60,520 nucleotides of DNA, taken from assembly GCA_016182495.1 (NCBI GenBank), contig JACPGK010000026.1, positions 1 to 60,520 on the forward strand, written 5' to 3'. Every line of letters starts with the position of its first letter. Position 1 is the stretch's first letter. Position numbers and translations under genes: made by a program. This stretch comes from Candidatus Kerfeldbacteria bacterium (GTDB lineage: Bacteria > Patescibacteriota > Patescibacteriia > UBA9570). The notes below the pieces were generated by a model that saw nothing but the letters and a program-made list of their open reading frames with translations, searched no databases and was not told the origin of the DNA. This document shows, piece after piece, positions 44,309-53,345 of the stretch.

Positions 44309-44531
44309 CTCATGGGTATCTATACCTAAGGTAAAGTGACAACAAATGTGTAGACTAAACCTGAGATTAGTCTGGTTCTTTGACTAGACTGTTAGATTAA
44401 TTAATTTCTATGCGGATTAAAAAAATACTGGTCGTTTTCTTTAGCGTACTCCCATCATGTATTATTTACATTTCTGAAGAATGAAACTGTGGCAGTGATT
44501 GAGGAAATAGTAAAAAACTGATACTGCAATT

Positions 44532-44747
44532 ATGCCATTAACATTCAATACGATCAAAAAAAGTATTGTGCCCATTCTTAAAAACAGCGATATCAACTAC
44601 GCTGGATTATTTGGATCATACGCACGTAACGAATCTAAAGCTGATAGTGATGTTGATTTATTAGTAACTTTTTCTAAACCGGTCAGTCTACTGACGGTCT
44701 GTAGAGTTGAGCGTACTCTATCTGAAGTATTAAAAAAACTTGATTAG
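44532..44747 (+). CDS. Truncated MNT nucleotidyltransferase
   Basis: 71 aa. GLFGSYARNESKADSDVDLLV is the intact GSx10DxD motif, but family members run about 25 residues further. The stop falls at KKLD; one added T would let the frame read KKLDLV as in relatives, so a one-base deletion has probably shortened it. No HEPN partner is nearby. Confidence 0.7.
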   Translation: MPLTFNTIKKSIVPILKNSDINYAGLFGSYARNESKADSDVDLLVTFSKPVSLLTVCRVERTLSEVLKKLD

Positions 44748-44807
44748 TACTTAACACAAGACCGAGTGACAAAGCAAACCTAGTATTGAGATACACTATT
44801 TGAACAA

Positions 44808-46043
44808 TTACCCCCGCGCTAACATGGCTTGCTCAATGCGCCGAGCCGCGTGAATGTAAGCCGCGGTGCGCAGATCGCAATTATATTTCACTGTATTGGC
44901 CCATACTGCGTTGAACGAATCAACCATAATTGGCTCTAACTTAGCCAATACTTCTTGTTCGGACCAATAGTAATTGTAGGCATTTTGTACCTGTTCAAAG
45001 TACGATACGGTAACACCGCCAGCGTTTGCCAAAATGTCTGGCACTAGAATAATACCCTTTTTGTATAATTTCTCATCAGCCTCGGGCGTGGTTGGGCCAT
45101 TGGCTAATTCCACAATCGCTTTGGCTTTAATTTTACCGGCATTGTCAGCCGTAATCACATTTTCTAAGGCAGCTGGTACTAAAATATCACAGGGTGTAGT
45201 TAATACCTGTGCATTGGTAACATTCTTAGCTCCGGCAAAATTCTGCACTGAACCGGTACTGGCTTTATGTTTCTCTACGGCTACTGGATCTAATCCTTTA
45301 GGGTTCACAATGCCGCCACGAGAATCTGACACGCCAATAATTTTGTAGCCTTTCTTGGTAAGAATTTTAGCCATATAGGAACCGGCGTTGCCAAAACCTT
45401 GAATCACCACTGTAGCCCCTTTTTTTAGTTTCATTTTTTTGGCGAGTTCTAGTGTGACATACACGCCGCCTTGGGCTGTGGAATACCCACGACCGGCTGA
45501 ACCACCCACGGGTAAGGGTTTACCGGTTATCACGCCGGGTAAATGGCGGCCATGCAGTGTTTCATATTCATCAAGCATCCAGGCCATAATTTTTGGATTA
45601 GTATACACATCTGGTGCTGGCACATCTTTATCTGGGCCGATATCAGCCCGCAAACCACGAATGAAGCCGCGTGATAATTGTTCTAATTCACGTTCTGATA
45701 ATCGTTTTGGGTCAACCGTCACACCACCTTTACCGCCACCTAACGGAATGCCAACCGTGGCGCATTTAAAGGTCATCCAAAAAGCTAACGCTTTTACTTC
45801 ATTAATATCAGTAGCTGGATGGAACCGAATGCCGCCCTTATTTGGGCCACGAGAATCATCATATTGCACCCGATACGCTTCAAAAATTTTGGTGCTACCA
45901 TCATCCATGTTCACGGGCACGTAAAAATGAATTTCGCGCTTGGGCATGCTTAAACGTTCACGTACCGTTGAGTCAAGACCCATCAATTGAGCAGCTTTAT
46001 CAAGTTGTTGTTGAGCAGACTTAAATGGATTGATTTTGGGCAT
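44808..46043 (-). CDS. gdhA: Glutamate dehydrogenase
   Basis: A 411-aa Glu/Leu/Phe/Val dehydrogenase of normal length. The active-site segment is PLGGGKGGVTVDPK with catalytic Lys; RFHPATD, DVPAPDVYTN and the NAD(P) site GFGNAG follow. It interconverts glutamate and 2-oxoglutarate plus ammonia. Directly upstream lies an aminotransferase, so amino groups can be moved through glutamate. Confidence 0.95.
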   Translation of the reverse strand: MPKINPFKSAQQQLDKAAQLMGLDSTVRERLSMPKREIHFYVPVNMDDGSTKIFEAYRVQYDDSRGPNKGGIRFHPATDINEVKALAFWMTFKCATVGIPLGGGKGGVTVDPKRLSERELEQLSRGFIRGLRADIGPDKDVPAPDVYTNPKIMAWMLDEYETLHGRHLPGVITGKPLPVGGSAGRGYSTAQGGVYVTLELAKKMKLKKGATVVIQGFGNAGSYMAKILTKKGYKIIGVSDSRGGIVNPKGLDPVAVEKHKASTGSVQNFAGAKNVTNAQVLTTPCDILVPAALENVITADNAGKIKAKAIVELANGPTTPEADEKLYKKGIILVPDILANAGGVTVSYFEQVQNAYNYYWSEQEVLAKLEPIMVDSFNAVWANTVKYNCDLRTAAYIHAARRIEQAMLARG

Positions 46044-46071
46044 ACAGAAAATGAATTATGAATTATTATAG

Positions 46072-47268
46072 TTAACTATTATATTCAGCAAGGGCTAATC
46101 TTAAAAGCTCGAGCGACCGTTTCAGATCTTTTTCTTTCAGCATATAGGCTAGCCGCACCTCGCGTTTACCTTTGCCGGGTGTAGCATAAAAACCGGCCGC
46201 CGGCGCCAACAAGACAGTTTCTTTGTTATTGTGAAATTGATTAATCATCCAGCTGGCGAAACGATCAGCGTCATCAATTGGTAAGCCGATAATGATATAG
46301 AACGCTCCTTCTGGTTTTGAAAAAGTAATGTTGGGAATTTTTTTCAAACCGGTGTACACAATATCGCGCCGCTTTTTAAATTCTTTGGTAATAGGGCTGG
46401 TATATTTTTTAGGATTGGTTAATAACGGAATCAACGCTAACTGTTCAATGGTAGCCACTGATAATCGTGCCATGCCCATTTTTAACACTGATGCAATAAC
46501 ATCTTTATTTTTACTGCCAACGATACCAATGCGAGCACCACACACATTAAACCGTTTTGAAGCACTATCTAATACCACCGCTTGTTGCCGAATGGCTGGA
46601 AAATCCATAATCGAATAATGCTTATTCTCAAAGGCAAATTCACGATACACTTCATCAGACAAAATAAACAAATTGTAGCGCCGGGCAATTTTCACTAACC
46701 GGGCCAGTTCGGCTTTACTGAAAATCGTACCGGTGGGGTTCGATGGATTGCAAATCAAAATCGCTTTGGTTTTTTTGCTAATCGCTTTCACAATATCGCG
46801 CTCGGATGGTAAATGAAAGCCATCTTTAATATCCAAAGTCACTGGTTTTAATGTTACTCCGGCGAGCGAAGCAAAACTGTTGTAGTTGGTATAGAACGGT
46901 TCAAACACAATCACTTCATCGTTAGCATCACACACCGCTTCCAGCGCAAAAATAATTCCTTCCGAACCACCGGTGGTAATGACAATGTCTTCTGGTTTTA
47001 AATCAATCTGGAGTTTTTTATAGTAGCTTGACCAAGCCTGTAGGGCCGGGGCTAACCCGTTTGATGGTGCGTAGGCAATAGTCGGCTCATTAAACTTACG
47101 GACCGCTGTCATCACATCAGGATGTGTCGGTAAATCTGGCTGACCAATATTTAAATGGTACACTTTGACTCCGGTTTTTTTACGCGTCTCGGCGGCAGCC
47201 GCTAATTTACGCAACGGTGAGGCTTGGAGATTTTTAGCACGGCTTGAAATTGCTGGTGGATTCTTCAT
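46072..47268 (-). CDS. Class I aminotransferase (aspartate type)
   Basis: A 398-aa fold-type I enzyme: NIGQPDLPTHPDV, ITTGGSEGI, CNPSNPTG, LSDEVYREF (PLP Asp, Tyr), SASKRFNVCGARIG (PLP Lys and Arg) and EVRLAY (substrate Arg). Probably uses glutamate/2-oxoglutarate with a dicarboxylic or other amino acid. It is followed by gdhA after 28 bases. Confidence 0.93.
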   Translation of the reverse strand: MKNPPAISSRAKNLQASPLRKLAAAAETRKKTGVKVYHLNIGQPDLPTHPDVMTAVRKFNEPTIAYAPSNGLAPALQAWSSYYKKLQIDLKPEDIVITTGGSEGIIFALEAVCDANDEVIVFEPFYTNYNSFASLAGVTLKPVTLDIKDGFHLPSERDIVKAISKKTKAILICNPSNPTGTIFSKAELARLVKIARRYNLFILSDEVYREFAFENKHYSIMDFPAIRQQAVVLDSASKRFNVCGARIGIVGSKNKDVIASVLKMGMARLSVATIEQLALIPLLTNPKKYTSPITKEFKKRRDIVYTGLKKIPNITFSKPEGAFYIIIGLPIDDADRFASWMINQFHNNKETVLLAPAAGFYATPGKGKREVRLAYMLKEKDLKRSLELLRLALAEYNS

Positions 47269-47345
47269 ACATAATAAACAAAGATTAAATAACAGTCATC
47301 AGTATACGGTATCTTGATAAAAAACGAAAGATTATACTACTACTG

Positions 47346-47948
47346 TTATTTTGGGCGACGGCGCGAATGATCGATTTTAAACTTTAGCAAATTGGGTGGC
47401 TCACTATCTGTATCAGACAATGTAGTTTTAACATCAGTTTCTGATCGCTGCTGTTCGCTAAGACAGCGACGTATGGTCAGTTCAAATTCTCCTAGCTCAA
47501 GCGTAAAATTGGTTCTTAAGAAATCCTCAAACGTATATAACGCTTCATCTACTTGGTCAAAATTTTTCGCATCATTTAACTCTTCCACTAATTGCCGAGC
47601 ACGCAATAACTGATGTACAGCTGGATCACGTAGAACCGTTATTCGGTCTACCATCTCTAAACTGGACCAATTGTCTGTTGTCGCACCAGAATAATTTTCA
47701 TCAATTAAGAGCTGTGTTACATACTGATCTAATTGAGCTAGCTTAAACTTTTCATCAACTGTTCGATGGGCGGCAATATGCTGGTAAACAAACGCTACAG
47801 CTCGCCAAGCCAACCTATCCATAGCGCTGTAAGGTAAATTATGTTCAATATCTATCTTGCTTAAAGTATCAGCCGATAGCGTAACTGTATCACCTGGCAA
47901 TTGTGTTAAAAGTTTGGTTAATGCTGAACGATATTTTTTTGATGACAT
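47346..47948 (-). CDS. Hypothetical protein
   Basis: A 200-aa, charged, largely helical protein without signal peptide or membrane segment. No motif recognised. It is in line with the TrxR-like and thioredoxin genes (three-base gap), so may be in that operon. Confidence 0.6.
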   Translation of the reverse strand: MSSKKYRSALTKLLTQLPGDTVTLSADTLSKIDIEHNLPYSAMDRLAWRAVAFVYQHIAAHRTVDEKFKLAQLDQYVTQLLIDENYSGATTDNWSSLEMVDRITVLRDPAVHQLLRARQLVEELNDAKNFDQVDEALYTFEDFLRTNFTLELGEFELTIRRCLSEQQRSETDVKTTLSDTDSEPPNLLKFKIDHSRRRPK

Positions 47949-47951
47949 AAA

Positions 47952-48926
47952 TTACGTTCGTATAAAATGCTGACCACTGGTAACTGCCCAATCTTGATCA
48001 ACCGCTACGGTTTCTCCACGCTGCTGGGTAATATAAGCATAGCAAGCTAGCGCCGCTTTACAACCCTCGCCGGCCGATACTACCACCTGCTTATAACTAC
48101 TGGTCGTCAAATCGCCGGCGGCAAACACTCCGGGCGTTTTGGTACTACAATCTGGTTGAATCACTACCTCATTTTTGTTAGTCAGCTCAACCAGTGCAGC
48201 AATAAAATTGACCTGCGACATAAAACCAACGTGAATAAACACGTAATCTGCTGGTATAGATCGTTCTTGTTTAGTAGCTAGCTGTTCAACAGTAACAGCA
48301 GTCACCTGATGATCACCAGTAATACTGGTTAAACGAGCTTCTAAAATTTGCTCAACATTGGCTTGGTGTTGTAAACGATCAACTAAAATCGACTCGGCTC
48401 GAAACTGGTTACGTCGATGAACCAAATACACCTGCTTGGCTACAGGTGCTACTACATTCACTGCCTCGAGAGCCGAATTGCCACCCCCTACAATCACCAC
48501 GGTTTTGCCATGAGCTGCACTCACATTAGCAGCCGTTGAGTAAGCCACTCCCCGGCCGATAAATTCAATTTCACCTGGAATGTTTAAACCACGCGGTGTT
48601 AAACCAAACGTTAAAATAATACTGGTGGTCAGAACTGTTTGATCATTATACGTTACTGCAAACTTGCCATCAGCTTGCTGCTGTACCGCCTGCACCTGAC
48701 CAAACTGAAACCCAGCCCCATACTGCTCGGCTTGTGCTTTGAATCTCTGCATTAAGGTGAAGCCATCCACTGTACCCACACCTGGATAATTTTCAATCGC
48801 AGTGGTGGTAGCAGCTTGGCCACCAAGATCTTTAGAAATAATCAATGTACGTAAAGCTCGGCGGGCGGTATATAAGGCAGCCGTTAAACCAGCCGGACCA
48901 GCTCCCACAATAACAACATCGTACAT
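47952..48926 (-). CDS. Thioredoxin reductase-like flavoprotein lacking CxxC
   Basis: A 324-aa protein with the TrxR layout: FAD site GAGPAG (residues 8-13), NADPH site GGGNSA (147-152) and HRRNQFRAE (170-178), C-terminal GVFAAGDLTT. At the place of the redox CATC the sequence is STAA (130-133), so the dithiol is absent. A CKAALAC pair lies near the C-terminus. It may reduce a different partner; it directly follows trxA. Confidence 0.88.
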   Translation of the reverse strand: MYDVVIVGAGPAGLTAALYTARRALRTLIISKDLGGQAATTTAIENYPGVGTVDGFTLMQRFKAQAEQYGAGFQFGQVQAVQQQADGKFAVTYNDQTVLTTSIILTFGLTPRGLNIPGEIEFIGRGVAYSTAANVSAAHGKTVVIVGGGNSALEAVNVVAPVAKQVYLVHRRNQFRAESILVDRLQHQANVEQILEARLTSITGDHQVTAVTVEQLATKQERSIPADYVFIHVGFMSQVNFIAALVELTNKNEVVIQPDCSTKTPGVFAAGDLTTSSYKQVVVSAGEGCKAALACYAYITQQRGETVAVDQDWAVTSGQHFIRT

Positions 48927-48932
48927 ACTACC

Positions 48933-49253
48933 CTACTTCATGGCCTCGTCCAGGGCAGCTTTTAAATCCTCTTTCGATTGTACACCGATCATTTGTTGTA
49001 CAGGTTGCCCCCCTTTAAAAATGATTAGGGTTGGTACACTCATAATTTGATACTGGGCTGGGGTTTGTTCGTTAGCATCTACTTCCATTTTTCCAATTTT
49101 GACGGGTTGATCTTTATAATCATTGGCTAAATCTTCTACTATTGGGCCTAATACTCGGCACGGTCCACACCACGTTGCCCAAAAATCAACCAGTACCGGA
49201 ACCGGTGCTTCGAGCACTTCAGTTTTAAAATTGGCATCAGTCAATTCAATCAT
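48933..49253 (-). CDS. trxA: Thioredoxin
   Basis: A 106-aa thioredoxin of standard length with WCGPC active site (residues 28-32), buried Asp (VDFWA) and cis-Pro SVPTLIIF. General disulfide reductant. Followed after six bases by the TrxR-like gene. Confidence 0.96.
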   Translation of the reverse strand: MIELTDANFKTEVLEAPVPVLVDFWATWCGPCRVLGPIVEDLANDYKDQPVKIGKMEVDANEQTPAQYQIMSVPTLIIFKGGQPVQQMIGVQSKEDLKAALDEAMK

Positions 49254-49287
49254 ACAAACTAAAATAAAAAATTAAATTGAGACAGTC

Positions 49288-49321
49288 AACCCCGAATCGA
49301 CACAACATCAGATTCGGGGTT
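49288..49321 (-). terminator. Terminator after the CorC-like gene
   Basis: AACCCCGAATC and GATTCGGGGTT form an 11-bp stem; on the minus strand it is followed by T-rich sequence. Confidence 0.7.
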
Positions 49322-49357
49322 ACGGACGCCACAGTTGGCTGCTACTAGCCTAGCATG

Positions 49358-50599
49358 CTATCGAATTTTAATCAATTTCAGTTGTTTAATTTTACGTTCT
49401 TCGGCCTCTTCAATAATAATTTTGACATTGTTCAAGGTTAATTCTTCTCCGCGTTCAGGCACCCGGCGCAATTGATCTAGTACTACCCAGGCAATATTAC
49501 GATGCGGGTCGTCATAAAACTTGGTATGCAAAGCTGTCTGAATTTCTGCAATCGTGGCGTCAGCCGCGGCGATCACTGTTTTAGCATTCACTCGTCTCAC
49601 CGCTGGCTGTTTTTGATCCTGTTCATCGGTAATCTCGCCAACAATTTCCTCTAAAATATCTTCGAGCGTAACTAAACCGCGGGTCTCGCCATATTCATTC
49701 ACCACAATAGCGATGTGCCGCTTTGCTCGTTGAAATTCGCGCAATAAATCATCCAGTTGTTTTTGTTCTGGAACAAATGTCACCGGGGTGATTAATTCTT
49801 TTAATTTAACTTTGCGTTGATGTTCAACCAGCGCGGCCATGACATCTTTGGTATACAAAATTCCTAAAATCGAATTAATATTACCCGCGTACACTGGAAA
49901 GCGTGAAAAACCAGTATCAACCATAATCTGTAATAATTCATCTTGATCTTGAGTTAAATTTAATGCCACCATATCACTAGTTTGCGTCATAATGCGTTCG
50001 GCCGTAATATCATCGAGTGAAAAAATATTCTCAATCATCTCGCGCTCATACAACGCTACATTACCAGCTTCGGCCCCCATGTGCAGCATGGCCCGCACTT
50101 CTTCTTCGGATACTCCTTGCATGTTATCGCCTCCACCGATCAATCGATTGACTAGTTTAGCCAGTAGTTCGAACAAATAAGAAATTGGCGTCATGATATA
50201 CAATAACACCAACGTAAAACCACTAGCTAACCGAGCCACTTGCAGAGGATGCTGTTGCGCTAATGTTTTTGGAATAATTTCACCAGCTACCAAAATAATG
50301 ATCGTCATCAATCCCGTGGCTACCCCAATACCCAATGAACCAAAGGCATCAATCGCCACCGCTGTAGCCATGGCAGCCGCCGCAATATCTACCAACGTAT
50401 CGCCAATCACTAAAGTAGCCAACAGTTTTTGTGGATTACGCCGTAATCGTTGAATACGATGAGCTTGCTTATTACTATGCCCCCGGCGATGCAATAATGA
50501 TCGCAAGCGTGATTCTGGCAATGAAAACAAGGCAATTTCAGCTGCCGAAAAAAAACTCGATAAACCCACTAGCACAATTAACCATGGTAAGAAATGCAT
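49358..50599 (-). CDS. CorC/HlyC-type membrane protein (DUF21 + CBS)
   Basis: A 413-aa protein: four N-terminal hydrophobic segments (DUF21/CNNM domain), two CBS domains (about residues 190-320, ITAERIMTQTSDMVALN and ELITPVTFVPEQKQLDDLL), and a C-terminal CorC/HlyC domain (FYDDPHRNIAWVVLDQLRRVPERGEEL). Relatives take part in Mg2+ or Co2+ efflux. Confidence 0.92.
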   Translation of the reverse strand: MHFLPWLIVLVGLSSFFSAAEIALFSLPESRLRSLLHRRGHSNKQAHRIQRLRRNPQKLLATLVIGDTLVDIAAAAMATAVAIDAFGSLGIGVATGLMTIIILVAGEIIPKTLAQQHPLQVARLASGFTLVLLYIMTPISYLFELLAKLVNRLIGGGDNMQGVSEEEVRAMLHMGAEAGNVALYEREMIENIFSLDDITAERIMTQTSDMVALNLTQDQDELLQIMVDTGFSRFPVYAGNINSILGILYTKDVMAALVEHQRKVKLKELITPVTFVPEQKQLDDLLREFQRAKRHIAIVVNEYGETRGLVTLEDILEEIVGEITDEQDQKQPAVRRVNAKTVIAAADATIAEIQTALHTKFYDDPHRNIAWVVLDQLRRVPERGEELTLNNVKIIIEEAEERKIKQLKLIKIR

Positions 50600-50614
50600 C
50601 GTCTGTTGACTATA

Positions 50615-51211
50615 CTATGAAAAAAAATACTGGCCAAGTCGAATGATCGTCGCGCCTTCGGCCACAGCTGTATTCCAATCATTAGTCATGCCCATAGATA
50701 GCTCCGCTAGATTATGATGTAATTGTAATTGTTTCATGGCCCGAAAATCTTTTTTAGTTTGCTCAAGTGGCTGCTGGGCAGTAATAGTCATTAAACCATT
50801 AACGCTAATGTTGGCTAACTGTTGGACGGCCGACATCACTGCTGTTAATTCGTTGGGCAAAAAACCATACTTACGTGCGTCGTGACTGATATTAATTTGC
50901 AAAAAAACTTTTTGCTGATGGTGTTGAGTATAAGCCGCGCGATTAATCGCCTGGAGCAAACGAATACTATCAACGCTTTCAATGACATCAAATAAACGAA
51001 CAGCTAAGGCTGCTTTATTGCTTTGTAAGTGTCCAATAAAATGTTGTTCAATTGTACTTGGCCATACATCAGCTCGAGCGCAGGCCTCTTGCATACGACT
51101 TTCACCAATTAAATCAAGCTGGTGGCGTTGCAGTACAGCGAGTACCTGTTCGGTTGATTGATGTTTTACCACCGCCATGACGCGGACATTTTCAAAAATA
51201 TTGTACGACAC
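50615..51211 (-). CDS. YggS-family PLP-binding protein
   Basis: A 198-aa protein, about 30 shorter than usual, the N-terminus being trimmed. MAVVKHQ carries the PLP Lys, IGESRMQEA the following conserved part, HFIGHLQSNKA, and SMGMTNDWNTAVAEGATIIRLGQYFF the phosphate-binding end. Family members keep B6 and amino-acid balance. Confidence 0.92.
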   Translation of the reverse strand: MSYNIFENVRVMAVVKHQSTEQVLAVLQRHQLDLIGESRMQEACARADVWPSTIEQHFIGHLQSNKAALAVRLFDVIESVDSIRLLQAINRAAYTQHHQQKVFLQINISHDARKYGFLPNELTAVMSAVQQLANISVNGLMTITAQQPLEQTKKDFRAMKQLQLHHNLAELSMGMTNDWNTAVAEGATIIRLGQYFFS

Positions 51212-51231
51212 TAGATATATATTTTATGTAG

Positions 51232-51304
51232 TGGACCATGCCGGATTCGAACCGGCCACCTTTCCCATGCCATGGGAACGCTCTACCAAATGAGCTAATG
51301 GCCC
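51232..51304 (-). tRNA. tRNA-Ala (GGC)
   Basis: On the minus strand: acceptor GGGCCAT/ATGGTCC (one G-T), D arm GCTCATTTGGTAGAGC, anticodon loop ATGGCAT (anticodon GGC), T loop TTCGAAT, discriminator A. Confidence 0.94.
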
Positions 51305-51385
51305 GCAGCGTTTCCTCAACGAAGTGCGAAAATAATTCTAGCACTGCTTTAGGGTTATGCCAAGTACCTTGAATAATTTTAGCAA

Positions 51386-51401
51386 TGTTCCACGTGGAAC
51401 A
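51386..51401. promoter_or_regulatory. parS-like site 1
   Basis: TGTTCCACGTGGAACA, a perfect 16-bp palindrome matching the bacterial parS consensus TGTTNCACGTGNAACA. It is extended to AGCAATG...CATTGCT. It lies right after the stop region of the small gene. Confidence 0.88.
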
Positions 51402-51405
51402 TTGC

Positions 51406-51756
51406 TTATTTTGTAAAATAGATTACTTCTCCATCCTTAATATCTCGTAAAACTGATAAATCACCAATCATTCTGGCAAAAACAGCAACTCGCTCCTGAC
51501 TAGTTATTGTAATATCTTCTAGGAGGATAGCTATAGTTGATTCTTTAGATGAAAAAACAATATCTCCAATATGGAGGACATTTTTTTTACTATCTTCGGA
51601 TGGAATAGATAACGGTACATCAAAATAAATTTTATCTACAGAACACTGAATATTGCCAATAAATGGAAGGTGGTCATAGATTATATGAGCAGTAACAGTA
51701 TTTTTGAGCTCGGCTGGGTATTGTATTCCAGAAATATCTATATAGAAATCTTCCAT
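51406..51756 (-). CDS. Cyclophilin-like fold protein
   Basis: A 116-aa protein with the pattern of the small TM1367-like cyclophilin-fold group: NTVTAHIIYDHLPF, VDKIYFDVPL, LHIGDIVFSSKESTIAILLE, RVAVFARMIGDLSVLRDI. The match is from memory of the pattern. No catalytic activity is established. It is flanked by two parS-like sites. Confidence 0.6.
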   Translation of the reverse strand: MEDFYIDISGIQYPAELKNTVTAHIIYDHLPFIGNIQCSVDKIYFDVPLSIPSEDSKKNVLHIGDIVFSSKESTIAILLEDITITSQERVAVFARMIGDLSVLRDIKDGEVIYFTK

Positions 51757-51785
51757 TGGTAATACACTAACTAATTAACTAGCAA

Positions 51786-51801
51786 TGTTCCACGTGGAAC
51801 A
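51786..51801. promoter_or_regulatory. parS-like site 2
   Basis: Same 16-bp palindrome TGTTCCACGTGGAACA, also preceded by AGCAA, 400 bases from site 1 and just before tRNA-Arg's 3' end. Confidence 0.88.
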
Positions 51802-51806
51802 TTATG

Positions 51807-51879
51807 TGCCCCCATCAGGAATTGAACCTAGAATCTAGGGCTTAGGAGTCCCTTGTTCTATCCGTTGAACTATGGGGGC
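51807..51879 (-). tRNA. tRNA-Arg (CCU)
   Basis: On the minus strand: acceptor GCCCCCA/TGGGGGC, D arm GTTCAACGGATAGAAC, anticodon loop CTCCTAA (anticodon CCT), T loop TTCAATT. The anticodon and T stems each have one mismatch at the end. Confidence 0.9.
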
Positions 51880-51906
51880 TAATGATAAATATTGTACGAC
51901 GCAATA

Positions 51907-52059
51907 CTACTTCTGTAGAACAAACGAATATACTTGATGAGCTATATCACTAAACACAGTAGTACCGCGATCATACTCGTACATAGCTCCTAACATTCCA
52001 CTCACAAGTAATACGATGCCCACATATAAATAAAAATCATGTTTAATGTAGTTATGCAT
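51907..52059 (-). CDS. Small single-pass membrane protein
   Basis: 50 aa from the ATG at 52059: MHNYIKHDFYLYVGIVLLVSG and on to an end in VYSFVLQK. One membrane helix (residues 9-28). Longer start codons would overlap the divergent bactofilin promoter. Function unknown. Confidence 0.5.
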   Translation of the reverse strand: MHNYIKHDFYLYVGIVLLVSGMLGAMYEYDRGTTVFSDIAHQVYSFVLQK

Positions 52060-52081
52060 AGGGTATAGTCTACCATGAATA

Positions 52082-52110
52082 TTTACATTCGTTGAGGCGT
52101 AGGCTAAACT
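52082..52110 (+). promoter_or_regulatory. Promoter of the bactofilin gene
   Basis: TTTACA (52082-52087), 17-base spacer, TAAACT (52105-52110), eight bases before the ATG at 52119: near-leaderless. Confidence 0.6.
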
Positions 52111-52118
52111 GATCCGGT

Positions 52119-52511
52119 ATGACAAAAATGTTTATGACTAAGGAGGCAGATAACAGTACATCACATACCGTGATCGGTGAGTCGATTAAAATTGAAGGAA
52201 CCTTTAGCGGCAGTGGTGACGTCACCGTAAAAGGTGAAATAGTTGGCTCGCTGAAGACTAGCCACAATGTAGTAGTTGAGGCTACAGCTAAAATTGAGGC
52301 CGATGTTGAAGCGCGCGATATTAGTGTGGCTGGTGAAATTAAAGGTAATGTGGTTTGTCACGGACAACTCACCGTGCAAGCTACAGCCAAAATTTTTGGT
52401 GATATCACCACAGATATTATTTCAGTTGAAACTGGCGCTGTACTGAAGGGGCAGTGTACCACCGGCACTGGCAGCAATGCCGCTGGCACTACAACCGAAC
52501 ACGTCCGGTAA
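52119..52511 (+). CDS. Bactofilin
   Basis: A 130-aa polymer-forming cytoskeletal protein. The middle (TVIGESIKIEGTFSGSGDVTVKGEIVGSLKT...GEIKGNVVCHGQLTVQATAKIFGDI) shows the regular beta-helix repeats of the DUF583 core, with short disordered tails. ATGs at 52128 and 52134 are also possible starts. Bactofilins shape cells and localise wall enzymes. Confidence 0.93.
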   Translation: MTKMFMTKEADNSTSHTVIGESIKIEGTFSGSGDVTVKGEIVGSLKTSHNVVVEATAKIEADVEARDISVAGEIKGNVVCHGQLTVQATAKIFGDITTDIISVETGAVLKGQCTTGTGSNAAGTTTEHVR

Positions 52512-52522
52512 TACCATCTGGT

Positions 52523-53293
52523 ATGTTTTTTTATGTGTATGACGCCTTCGCGTTGGAACCAAAACATGAAGGCGGTTTAACGCGAATTGAAAACCGCATT
52601 ATTGAGTTAGGCATCAACGGCCGCGTTGAAAAGTTAACGCCACTGCGCAATTTAAAAAGCGTTATTGATACTGGTATTAAAAGTGAGGCGCATACCATTG
52701 TTATCGTCGGTGGCGATGAAACATTTTTACGATCTATTAATATCGTAGCCGCTCACAATATTGTACTTGGATATATTCCATTTGCTACAACGTCAGTATG
52801 CGCACCACTGTTGGGTATTAGTGATACCATCGAGGCCTGCAACATACTATCTCGACGGATCGTTAAACCATTTGATTTAGCGAAAGCCAATCAAAATTAT
52901 TTTTGGGCATGTGCGACCATTGCGCATGGATCAGCGGTGACAATACGGTGCAACGACAATTTTACCATTAGTTCACGTTGGCCAGAAAGCCAAATACGGA
53001 TAGATAATCTTGGTAACATTTTTCAATCGCAACTTAGTCGGCAGCATATATCGCCGGCTAGTCGTGGTACAGTAACCGTAGATATACAAGCCAGCCAAAA
53101 AAATAATCGGTGGTTTAAAAAACATAGTCAAAAAGACCATACCGAGATAGTAGTACAGCGCGTAGTGATTAATCATTGTAATCAACCTGTAGCTGTAGTG
53201 CTGGACCAAGTAACTACCATCAAAACTCCAGTCACCATAACAGTTAAACCTAAACAGCTCCAGTTAATTGTAGGCAAAGATCGCTGGATTTAG
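52523..53293 (+). CDS. Diacylglycerol-kinase-like protein
   Basis: 256 aa starting at MFFYVYDAF (52523), since the longer frame lies inside the bactofilin gene. TIVIVGGDETFLRSINIV is the nucleotide-binding GGDGT-like motif of DAGK/NAD-kinase-fold proteins; YIPFATTSVCAPLLGI the following segment. Possibly a lipid kinase. The Gly of GGDGT is replaced by Glu (GGDET), so activity is unsure. Confidence 0.75.
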   Translation: MFFYVYDAFALEPKHEGGLTRIENRIIELGINGRVEKLTPLRNLKSVIDTGIKSEAHTIVIVGGDETFLRSINIVAAHNIVLGYIPFATTSVCAPLLGISDTIEACNILSRRIVKPFDLAKANQNYFWACATIAHGSAVTIRCNDNFTISSRWPESQIRIDNLGNIFQSQLSRQHISPASRGTVTVDIQASQKNNRWFKKHSQKDHTEIVVQRVVINHCNQPVAVVLDQVTTIKTPVTITVKPKQLQLIVGKDRWI

Positions 53294-53345
53294 TCTGGGG
53301 TGGTGCGTTGACAGGTAGCCTAAAAATCTGTACCGTAGGAAAGCT

